Positions 1-5,367 of a DNA stretch of 5,535 nt are shown piece after piece. Positions within the stretch are counted from its first letter, which is position 1. Each line of letters begins with the position of its first letter. A program made the translations under genes and the position numbers. A model generated the notes under the pieces. That model did no database searches, had not been told where the DNA came from, and saw only the letters and a list, made by a program, of their open reading frames with translations. The stretch spans positions 1-5,535 of the forward strand of contig JACCRD010000082.1 of assembly GCA_013813755.1 (NCBI GenBank), written 5' to 3'. This DNA comes from Acidobacteriota bacterium (GTDB taxonomy: Bacteria > Acidobacteriota > Blastocatellia > Pyrinomonadales > Pyrinomonadaceae).

Positions 1-1053
1 GATGCGCGTCGGCAAATCTTCAATCGCTTTCACCGCGTCAATCGAAGCGAATTTCGTCTTTTCCTGCGGTTTATATTCAAACGTATTTAAATCGAGTTCG
101 AGAATCTCGCGTTTGCCGTCCGCGCCGGTTGATTTTTTGAAAAATCCGCCTTTGGTTTTGTCGCCCAAAATTTTCTTTTCCATCAAAGTTTTTATCAGTT
201 CGGGCGTTTGAAAAACTTCGCGGTCTTCGTCATCGGGAATCGCCGGATAAAGATTGCCGACGACGTGCGCCGTGACATCCAAGCCGACTAAATCCGAGGT
301 GCGAAATGTCGCCGATGAAGCGTGTCCGATTGCCTTGCCCGTAATCTGATCAACTTCCGTCGGAGTCAAACCCATTTCAATCATCTCTTTGATTGATGCC
401 ATCATCGAAAAAACGCCGATGCGGTTGGCGATAAAATTCGGTCGGTCTTTCGCCGGAACAACGCCTTTGCCCAGGCGTTCGTTTAAAAATCCCGAAACTG
501 CGCAAGCCACTTCGCCGCTCGTCTCTTTTGTGGGAATAACTTCGACGAGTTTCATATAACGCGGCGGATTGAAAAAATGGATGCCGAGAAAATTCTTTTT
601 GAAATCGTCGGAAAACGGCGCGGCGATTGATTCAATCGGAATGCCGCTCGTATTTGACGCGATCACCGCGCCCGGCTTTTTGTGTTTTTCGACTTCGGCG
701 AAAAGTTTGTGTTTGATGTCGAGATTTTCGACGATGGCTTCGATGACGAAATCGCAATCTTTGATTTTGTGTAAATCGTCTTCGAAATTGCCGAGCGTGA
801 TTAAATTCGCGTTATCAGCGAGCATAAACGGCGCGGGCTTTAGTTTCTTCGCCGCGTCAAACAGCGAATTAACAACGCGGTAACGAACTTGCGGCGCGTC
901 GAGCGGTAAGCCTTTTGCGCTCTCGTCTTCGTTTAACTCACGCGGCGCAATGTCAAGCAGAAGCGTCGGTATTCCGGCGTTTGAAAGATGCGCGGCAATC
1001 GCCGCTCCCATTGTTCCTGCGCCTAAAACGGCGGCTTTTCCGATTTGCAGCAT
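1..1053 (-). CDS. 3-hydroxyacyl-CoA dehydrogenase, FadN/FadB type (N-terminal part, cut by window edge)
   Basis: This enzyme oxidises L-3-hydroxyacyl-CoA to 3-ketoacyl-CoA with NAD+ in cytoplasmic fatty-acid beta-oxidation. The frame is open for 351 residues and runs off the window at base 1. The N-terminus is a Rossmann fold with GAGTMG at residues 11-16 and an acidic D34 after beta-2, as expected for NAD rather than NADP. E105, the SNTS motif (133-136), GIHFFNPP with catalytic H159, E171 and NFIANR (206-211) all match the HAD family. The segment at about 42-90, with KPAPFM and GNFEDDL, is the longer insert I associate with FadN-like proteins. Those carry an enoyl-CoA hydratase domain at the C-terminus, which would lie outside the window. 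The ATG at 1053 is chosen because the Rossmann strand starts directly after it; AAAAGG at 1070-1065 is a weak, rather distant ribosome site. Family assignment is secure. The bifunctional architecture is inferred. Confidence 0.93.
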   Translation of the reverse strand, partial: MLQIGKAAVLGAGTMGAAIAAHLSNAGIPTLLLDIAPRELNEDESAKGLPLDAPQVRYRVVNSLFDAAKKLKPAPFMLADNANLITLGNFEDDLHKIKDCDFVIEAIVENLDIKHKLFAEVEKHKKPGAVIASNTSGIPIESIAAPFSDDFKKNFLGIHFFNPPRYMKLVEVIPTKETSGEVACAVSGFLNERLGKGVVPAKDRPNFIANRIGVFSMMASIKEMIEMGLTPTEVDQITGKAIGHASSATFRTSDLVGLDVTAHVVGNLYPAIPDDEDREVFQTPELIKTLMEKKILGDKTKGGFFKKSTGADGKREILELDLNTFEYKPQEKTKFASIDAVKAIEDLPTRI

Positions 1054-1092
1054 TTTTTATTTGACCTTTTCTGATGATTTTTTGATTTCGTT

Positions 1093-1122
1093 ATCATAAC
1101 TGAATGAATGTTCATTCAGCAA
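1093..1122 (-). promoter_or_regulatory. Putative sigma70 promoter of the hydroxyacyl-CoA dehydrogenase gene
   Basis: On the minus strand, TTGCTG (1122-1117, 4 of 6 to the -35 consensus) is followed after 18 bases by TATGAT (1098-1093, 5 of 6 to the -10 consensus). Transcription would start near 1086, giving a leader of about 33 nt before the ATG at 1053. The palindromic operator at 1100-1119 fills the spacer and overlaps the -35, an arrangement typical of repression by occlusion. Assigned from consensus matching only. Confidence 0.5.
1100..1119. promoter_or_regulatory. Palindromic operator resembling a FadR (TetR-family) box
   Basis: The sequence CTGAATGAATGTTCATTCAG is an inverted repeat in which 9 of 10 base pairs are symmetric; only the central pair breaks symmetry. 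It closely matches the Bacillus subtilis FadR (YsiA) box, remembered as TGAATGANTANTCATTCA, which is bound by a TetR-family repressor released by long-chain acyl-CoA. It lies immediately upstream of a beta-oxidation gene and inside its predicted promoter, so sequence and context agree. The regulator gene is not in the window, so the identity of the binding protein is inferred. Confidence 0.72.
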
Positions 1123-1160
1123 GTTTTTCTTTAATAATTTTTAGTTACCAAAAAAAATTC

Positions 1161-1189
1161 TTGACAGTTTTCTTAAACCGGCTAATAAT
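1161..1189 (+). promoter_or_regulatory. Strong sigma70-like promoter for the secreted peptidoglycan-binding-like gene
   Basis: A perfect -35 hexamer TTGACA (1161-1166) is followed by a 17-base spacer and AATAAT (1184-1189, 5 of 6 to TATAAT). An A-rich tract at 1150-1158 just upstream could act as an UP-like element. Transcription would start near 1196, giving a leader of about 108 nt before the ATG at 1304. I see no convincing riboswitch fold in that leader. The FadR-like operator lies about 40 bp upstream of this -35, so shared control is possible but not shown. Confidence 0.65.
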
Positions 1190-1207
1190 TACCAAACTCT
1201 CAGAACT

Positions 1208-1222
1208 GAAATAATTCGGAAG
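1208..1222 (+). repeat. 15-bp direct repeat, copy 1
   Basis: GAAATAATTCGGAAG occurs here in the 5' leader of the secreted protein gene and again, exactly and in the same orientation, at 2021-2035 beyond that gene's terminator. The bases flanking the two copies differ. The function is unknown. Confidence 0.6.
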
Positions 1223-1303
1223 TAATGCAGAGTTGCGGTTCGTTTGGCTCACCGGGCATCATTTCTAAATTGTTGCAAAACTTAAAGTAAAAAAGAGGAA
1301 AAA

Positions 1304-1945
1304 ATGAAAAAAATTTTATTTATTTTGATCGCAGCATTTTTATTCGGCGTTCCAATCAACGCTCAGACTGAAACTACAACAGGTGCCAAAGCTTCAGACA
1401 CTCAAACGAAAAGCCCTGAAAAGTCTAAAAAGCAGACTTTTCGTTCAACTAAAGAACAAGTAATGCAGGCGCAAAAAATGTTAAAAGTGACGGAAAGCGG
1501 CAAAATGGACAAAGACACGAAAGCCGCCGTCAAATCTTTTCAGGGCGAAAACAGTTTACGTAAAAGCGGTTCATTAAATCGTGCGACATTAGAAAAAATG
1601 AATATCGTGCTGACCGACCGACAAAAAGAAATTCCCGCCTCGCCTACTTCTTATGCCGCTGCCCCCGCGCCGGATAAATCAAGCGGAGAGAAAAAACGTG
1701 GACCGGTTTTTCGCGCCTCGAAAGAACAAATTATGACGGCGCAGAAAATGATGAAGGAAAAAACAATGTATAGCGGCGAGGAAACCGGAAAACTAGACGA
1801 CGCGACGCGCGAGGCTTTGAAAAAATACCAGGAAGCGAATGGCGTCAAAGTAACCGGCACGCTTAATCAAATGACTTTGGAGAAAATGGGCATCGAATTG
1901 ACTGATAAACAAAAAGAAAACACCGTTAAACCTCCCCAGATGTAA
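1304..1945 (+). CDS. Secreted protein with two tandem peptidoglycan-binding-like repeats
   Basis: This is a 213-residue, lysine-rich protein. Residues 1-20 form a Sec signal peptide: MKK, a hydrophobic core ILFILIAAFLFGV, and an INA|Q cleavage site after A20. There is no lipobox cysteine, so a soluble exported protein is expected. After a Thr/Lys-rich linker come two related units, residues 47-109 and 137-205, separated by a Pro/Ala/Ser-rich linker. Each has KEQ(V/I)M.AQKM, a D..T..A...(F/Y)Q core, a (S/T)G(S/T)LN..TLEKM helix and an ending LTD(R/K)QKE, resembling the PG_binding_1 fold. By hand alignment 34 of 63 positions are identical, and unit 2 has a six-residue insertion. No catalytic domain is present, so it may bind cell wall or be structural; the role is unknown. 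The start is supported by AAGAGGA at 1293-1299, placed 5 nt from the ATG when measured from GAGG. It is transcribed divergently from the dehydrogenase gene and ends at a strong terminator. Confidence 0.85.
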   Translation: MKKILFILIAAFLFGVPINAQTETTTGAKASDTQTKSPEKSKKQTFRSTKEQVMQAQKMLKVTESGKMDKDTKAAVKSFQGENSLRKSGSLNRATLEKMNIVLTDRQKEIPASPTSYAAAPAPDKSSGEKKRGPVFRASKEQIMTAQKMMKEKTMYSGEETGKLDDATREALKKYQEANGVKVTGTLNQMTLEKMGIELTDKQKENTVKPPQM

Positions 1946-1959
1946 ATTTTCTGAAGTAG

Positions 1960-2005
1960 AAAAAGGTTTCGGTTTTCTCACAAAGGGAAAGCCGAAACCT
2001 TTTTT
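1960..2005. terminator. Rho-independent terminator, probably bidirectional
   Basis: A hairpin of about 20 pairs has its 5' arm at 1960-1979 (core GGTTTCGG at 1965-1972) and its 3' arm at 1985-2004 (core CCGAAACC at 1992-1999). The loop is ACAAA, and there are two G-U pairs. A run of six T (2000-2005) serves the plus strand. The A run at 1960-1964 gives a U-run in minus-strand transcripts. It lies between the convergent ends of the secreted protein gene and folA, so it can serve both. Confidence 0.88.
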
Positions 2006-2020
2006 ATCTTTTGCCGACGA

Positions 2021-2035
2021 GAAATAATTCGGAAG
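2021..2035 (+). repeat. 15-bp direct repeat, copy 2
   Basis: This is an exact second copy of GAAATAATTCGGAAG, matching 1208-1222. It lies between the terminator and the 3' end of folA. The two copies enclose about 0.8 kb containing the secreted protein gene and its terminator. Confidence 0.6.
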
Positions 2036-2052
2036 ATAAACAAATTAAAAAC

Positions 2053-2526
2053 TTAGGTACGAGTATAGATTTTCACCCGCAAATTATCCGCAAGTTCTAT
2101 TGTTTCAATAGCTTCAAAATCATCTAAAAAATCTTTCGGCATAAATGTACTCGCGTCTTGAACAGCGAGCGGGATTTCTGTGACAATCCACTTTTCAATC
2201 GCATCCGCAAAGTTTTTATAGGTTTCAGCGCCGCCGATAATAAACAAATCACAGTTCAGATAACTCGCCAAATTTAGAACTTCCGCCTTGCTTCGCAGAA
2301 GCAAAACATTCGCCTTGTTTTCGATATTTGCAGAGCGGCTGAGAACGATATTGAGACGCTTCGGCAAAGGTTTTTCAATTGATTTCCAGGTGTGAAAACC
2401 CATTGCCACCGCATTCCCGACAGTTGTTTCTTTAAAGTACTTTAAGTCCGCCGAATAATGCCAGGGCAATTTTTCGTTTTTGCCGATAGCGTAATTTTTT
2501 GCGATGGCGACGATGCCGGTAATCAT
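2053..2526 (-). CDS. folA: Dihydrofolate reductase
   Basis: This enzyme reduces 7,8-dihydrofolate to tetrahydrofolate with NADPH in the cytoplasm, supplying one-carbon carriers for thymidylate, purine and methionine synthesis. At 157 residues it has the usual bacterial length. Residues align with E. coli DHFR almost without gaps early on: GIVAIAKNYAIG (4-15), LPWH with W22, the substrate-binding acid D27 in SADLKYFK, F31, HTWKSI (45-50), and PLPKRLNIVLSR with R57, which binds the folate glutamate. IIGGAETY (96-103) carries the Gly-Gly of the cofactor site, and WIVTEIP plus the DASTF region complete the C-terminal sheet. Position 44, Arg in E. coli and a contact to the NADPH 2'-phosphate, is Phe here. 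The start at 2526 is chosen from this alignment. No good Shine-Dalgarno is visible (only GAG about 14 nt upstream). A TAAAAT at 2554-2549 could be a -10, but no convincing -35 precedes it. Co-directional with the DUF2071 gene, 140 nt apart. Confidence 0.95.
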   Translation of the reverse strand: MITGIVAIAKNYAIGKNEKLPWHYSADLKYFKETTVGNAVAMGFHTWKSIEKPLPKRLNIVLSRSANIENKANVLLLRSKAEVLNLASYLNCDLFIIGGAETYKNFADAIEKWIVTEIPLAVQDASTFMPKDFLDDFEAIETIELADNLRVKIYTRT

Positions 2527-2562
2527 ATAAATTTTTTAATCTCGAATAATTTTATTGCCGGG

Positions 2563-2586
2563 GTGCGAAGACGCAAAGACACAACG
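2563..2586. repeat. Degenerate octamer tandem repeat (ACGCAAAG type)
   Basis: Three consecutive 8-base units, GTGCGAAG, ACGCAAAG and ACACAACG, differ from a common ACGCAAAG-like consensus at a few positions each. On the minus strand the middle unit reads CTTTGCGT. Similar octamer arrays occur as intergenic dispersed repeats in several bacterial groups, as I recall. This short array lies just upstream of folA, in the DUF2071-folA spacer. Confidence 0.5.
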
Positions 2587-2612
2587 AAATATGAGATGTA
2601 ATGAAAAAATCA

Positions 2613-2648
2613 TTTTTTACTTTTACTTTTTTACTTTTTACTTTTGCC
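2613..2648. repeat. T-rich short tandem repeat (TTTTTAC type, 6-8 bases per unit)
   Basis: Five consecutive units of 8, 6, 8, 7 and 7 bases run TTTTTTAC, TTTTAC, TTTTTTAC, TTTTTAC and TTTTGCC. On the minus strand this appears as repeated GTAAAAA. The variable T number per unit suggests slippage. It begins about 20 nt downstream of the DUF2071 stop codon, and an AT-rich imperfect palindrome (2604-2618) overlaps its folA-side end. It has no clear coding role. Confidence 0.6.
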
Positions 2649-2666
2649 TTCAAATTACTTTTGTCT

Positions 2667-3365
2667 TTAAAATCTTTCGCCTTTATAGACAGCAACTTCC
2701 GACCCTTTTGCCAGTAAAACTGACGCTGGTTCGGTGTCGGTCAAAAAGTCAAATCTTTCTCCATAAGTGAACCCGAAGTCAATATCAATTTCGGCATAAG
2801 TGACGTCAAAAAGTTCCCACTTCGGATGTTCTACTTTATATTCATCGGTGCGGTTTATGTCGCGTTTTGTGTAACCCCAGTAATGCTCGATGATAAATTC
2901 GGCGTGGGAATTTTCTGCGGGAACGCCTAAACTGCTGTCGAATTCAACTGTAATACTATTTTGACAATCCCCTTTCGACCAAAAATATGAAAGCTCATTT
3001 TCGGCGTGGGCGTGACCCATTTTCCAGGTTTCATAAGGCTCACCATAGAATGCGCGGGCAATCCACGCGATCGCCGGACGCGGAACGATTTCTTTGACAA
3101 ACACTACGCCGCGCCTCGTTTCTTCTCTCGTTTCGCTTTTTACATAAAAACGCAGATTAACTTCTTCAAAATCGATGTGATACGGAACAGAAACGCCTAA
3201 CACTTTAGTATTGACAAAATTAAAAGCGACCAGACTGGCAAAACATTTTCCTTCATAAAAATCGAGTGCAGTTCCCTGCGGCACAAATTCTGCCAACAGA
3301 TTTGGCTCGACTTCGTAGTTTGCCATTATCAAATTCTGCCAGTTGGCGGTTAAAAACTTTTTCAT
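2667..3365 (-). CDS. DUF2071 (YqjF-like) family protein
   Basis: This is a 232-residue soluble protein with no signal peptide or membrane segment. It resembles the DUF2071/YqjF family, whose biochemical role is not established. Supporting features are the N-terminal FLTANWQNLIMANYEVEP (4-21), which matches the family's opening pattern of a Trp followed by a hydrophobic helix and a short basic or acidic turn. Others are FASLVAFNFVNTKVLGVSVP (42-61), NLRFYVK (70-76), RRGVVFVKEIVPR (84-96) and the YGEPYETWKMG segment (107-117). The length is normal for the family and the frame is intact. It begins 7 nt after the selB stop codon, so it is almost certainly translated from the same mRNA as selB. 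A weak TAGG (3375-3372) overlapping that stop could serve as its ribosome site. This assignment rests on pattern memory, not on a profile search. Involvement in selenium metabolism is suggested only by position. Confidence 0.78.
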   Translation of the reverse strand: MKKFLTANWQNLIMANYEVEPNLLAEFVPQGTALDFYEGKCFASLVAFNFVNTKVLGVSVPYHIDFEEVNLRFYVKSETREETRRGVVFVKEIVPRPAIAWIARAFYGEPYETWKMGHAHAENELSYFWSKGDCQNSITVEFDSSLGVPAENSHAEFIIEHYWGYTKRDINRTDEYKVEHPKWELFDVTYAEIDIDFGFTYGERFDFLTDTEPASVLLAKGSEVAVYKGERF

Positions 3366-3372
3366 TTATTGC

Positions 3373-5298
3373 CTATGAAATCAATCTTTTGTCACCCGCG
3401 CGGCGCGAAAGCTTTTCGCGGTCAAAATACTCAAGAATCGGAATAGCGTATTTGCGCGAAACTCCGGCGATTTCCTTAAATTGCGTCACATCCATCAGAC
3501 GATCCGAAGTTTTTGCCGCAAAATTTTTAACGTTTTCAATTAATTCATCAATCGCTTTTTTCGAGAAATAAAATTCTTCCGAAATTTTTAGAACCTCGCC
3601 GGAATTTATCAAGAGCCGGAAAATTTTACGAGCGCGCTCTTTGTCAAATTTTCCGCCGCGCGAGGCTTCCGCCAAAGCCGTCTCCAGAGTGGGAACTTCA
3701 AGTTTCGCAGACGCATAGATTTGCCGCAACCGAGAGCGGATTTCTTCTTCTTCAGACGTTAACTCGTGGAGATAAAAACGTGATTTAACAAAATCTTTTT
3801 CAACAGTAATTTTCCCTTCTTTTTCAAGGTAGGCAAGTGTAGTTTTAAAAATTTGCGGTGACAGTCGGGCGGCGGTTTTTTCGCGCAGAGTTTCGCGCTG
3901 AATTCCTCTGGCGAGCGGTTCGCGCCGATGCAAATTTTCAATTTCCGCGAGAATTTTAGTTTTCAAATTTTCAAACGGCATTCGCGCAATGTAAAAATTT
4001 TCAACTTCGACAATTGCTTTTTTTAAGACACTTTCATCGATTACCCTTTTCAAAACTTCACTTCGCCACCCGGTTCGCGCCTGTAAATCTTTGAAAGTCA
4101 GATTCTGTTGCTCGCAAGTTTCGAGAAAAATTTTTATTTGACCCGGCTTATCATCTTTCGCGTCAACGTTAATTAGATTTTCAAGATATTTTCGTACATT
4201 TTCGATATCTTTCCGTCGATGTTTCGCGGCAAAAGCGTCTAAAATTTTGCCGCCCGCCACGGTCATCTGCGGCGAGTAGAGACGCAGGATAAATCTTTCG
4301 GTTGGAACCGTGACCACCGAATTTTCAAGCCGGATTTGCGCGAAATCTTTTTCGCCCGGCGCGATCTCGTTTTTGTCGTTTAAGATTTGAAGCCGCGCCA
4401 GAGCCTCGATGGTTCCGATATGGACACGAATTCTCTGTCTTGATTTCAGACTTTTTTTGGCATCGGCTAAAACCTCGATCTCAGCGTCAAAAATTTGAGT
4501 CGGGCGTAAAACATCGGCGGCGGCTAAAACCATTCCGCGAACTATCTCTGTGTGTTCGATCCCGCCGAGGTTAACGGCGGCGCGTTGTCCGGCGTTGGCG
4601 GTTTTGACGATTTTCCCATGAGTCTGCAGCCCTCGAACACGCACTTTTCGCTTGAGCGGCAAAATTTCCATCTCAATAGATTCGTTGATTTCGCCTGAAA
4701 CAAGCGTCCCCGTCACGACCGAACCGAAGCCTTTGACCGAAAACGTCCGGTCAATCGGCAGACGCGCCACGCTTTCATTTTTTCTGGGTGGAATTAAAGG
4801 GGACACTTTGCGTAAAGTTTCTTTTAGTTCCAAAATTCCCGCGCCGGTTTTTGCGCTCACGGCAATAACGGAAGCGTTTTCAAGAAAAGAATTGTGAACC
4901 AGTTCCGCCGCGTCAAGTTTGGCGATTTCGAGCAGTTCCTCATCCACTAAATCTGTTTTTGTCAAAACAATCAAACCCGTCTTTATTTCCAGAAGGCGAC
5001 AGATTTCAAAATGCTCGCGCGTCTGCGGCATTACGCCTTCGTCAGCGGCAATGACTAGCAACACAAGATCGATTCCGCTTGCTCCCGCCAGCATATTTTT
5101 AACAAACTTTTCGTGTCCGGGAACATCAACAAAACCAATTCTCACCGCGCCCAAATCAAGTTCGGCAAAGCCTAAATCAATCGTAATGCCGCGTTTTTTT
5201 TCCTCGGGCAGACGGTCGGCATCAACTCCGGTTAAAGCTTTGACAAGCGCGGTTTTTCCGTGGTCAATATGTCCTGCCGTACCAACGATGATGTCCAT
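3373..5298 (-). CDS. selB: Selenocysteine-specific translation elongation factor SelB
   Basis: SelB is a GTPase that carries selenocysteyl-tRNA to the ribosome and recognises the SECIS hairpin beside an in-frame UGA. The 641 residues slightly exceed the E. coli protein (614). The G domain (about 1-172) has all five motifs: AGHIDHGKT (8-16), RGIT with T39, DVPGH (58-62), TKTD (113-116) and SAK (148-150). EF-Tu-like beta-barrels follow at about 175-345, with FSVKGFGSVVTGTLVSGEI (186-204). The C-terminal half (about 350-641) is the chain of winged helices that binds SECIS RNA. Its last unit reads DVTQFKEIAGVSRKYAIPIL (603-622), then YFDRE and RRAGDKRLI, the signature of the SelB C-terminus. The start at 5298 is fixed by the G1 motif, as in other SelB proteins. 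No Shine-Dalgarno is visible: the 12 bases before the ATG are a terminator U-tract. No selA, selC or selenoprotein gene was recognised in the window. Confidence 0.97.
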   Translation of the reverse strand: MDIIVGTAGHIDHGKTALVKALTGVDADRLPEEKKRGITIDLGFAELDLGAVRIGFVDVPGHEKFVKNMLAGASGIDLVLLVIAADEGVMPQTREHFEICRLLEIKTGLIVLTKTDLVDEELLEIAKLDAAELVHNSFLENASVIAVSAKTGAGILELKETLRKVSPLIPPRKNESVARLPIDRTFSVKGFGSVVTGTLVSGEINESIEMEILPLKRKVRVRGLQTHGKIVKTANAGQRAAVNLGGIEHTEIVRGMVLAAADVLRPTQIFDAEIEVLADAKKSLKSRQRIRVHIGTIEALARLQILNDKNEIAPGEKDFAQIRLENSVVTVPTERFILRLYSPQMTVAGGKILDAFAAKHRRKDIENVRKYLENLINVDAKDDKPGQIKIFLETCEQQNLTFKDLQARTGWRSEVLKRVIDESVLKKAIVEVENFYIARMPFENLKTKILAEIENLHRREPLARGIQRETLREKTAARLSPQIFKTTLAYLEKEGKITVEKDFVKSRFYLHELTSEEEEIRSRLRQIYASAKLEVPTLETALAEASRGGKFDKERARKIFRLLINSGEVLKISEEFYFSKKAIDELIENVKNFAAKTSDRLMDVTQFKEIAGVSRKYAIPILEYFDREKLSRRAGDKRLIS

Positions 5299-5342
5299 AA
5301 AAAAGAAAATCCAAGTTTAACATTTTTCGCTGTTAAACCTGG
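5299..5342 (-). terminator. Rho-independent terminator between the upstream gene and selB
   Basis: On the minus strand CCAGGTTTAACA (5342-5331) pairs with TGTTAAACTTGG (5322-5311) across the loop GCGAAAAA. This gives 12 pairs with one G-U. It is followed by ATTTTCTTTTTT (5310-5299), which runs directly into the selB ATG. It should terminate the upstream gene's transcript, yet it occupies the translation initiation region of selB. Confidence 0.82.
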
Positions 5343-5367
5343 AAATGAATTGAAAATTCAAGATTGA

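Noticed and set aside
2..883. Plus-strand open frames opposite the dehydrogenase gene (2-211 and 569-883)
   Set aside because: They are antisense to a secure coding region, have no recognisable domain, and are explained by the codon bias of the minus-strand gene.
1197..1303. Leader of the secreted-protein gene considered as a riboswitch
   Set aside because: Only short, weak pairings such as GGT with ACC could be found, and no known riboswitch core motif was recognised.
2604..2618. AT-only imperfect palindrome considered as a terminator after the DUF2071 gene
   Set aside because: The stem is A/T only and would be weak, and no U-tract follows on the minus strand. It is better explained as part of the low-complexity repeat region.
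2555..2770. Plus-strand 71-residue open frame across the folA-DUF2071 spacer
   Set aside because: It is made mostly of the T-rich tandem repeat, giving Phe/Tyr-rich translation, and overlaps the 3' end of the DUF2071 gene. It is not a credible protein.
3006..3571. Plus-strand open frames over the DUF2071 gene and selB 3' end
   Set aside because: They are antisense shadows with no start signals or recognisable product.
4652..5320. Long plus-strand open frames opposite the selB GTPase domain
   Set aside because: They are Ser/Pro/Thr-rich low-complexity translations antisense to strongly conserved SelB motifs, with no ribosome site or family resemblance.
5311..5342. Hairpin before selB considered as a SECIS element
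   Set aside because: There is no in-frame UGA beside it, the loop lacks the features of the known bacterial SECIS loop, and the trailing U-tract fits an intrinsic terminator.
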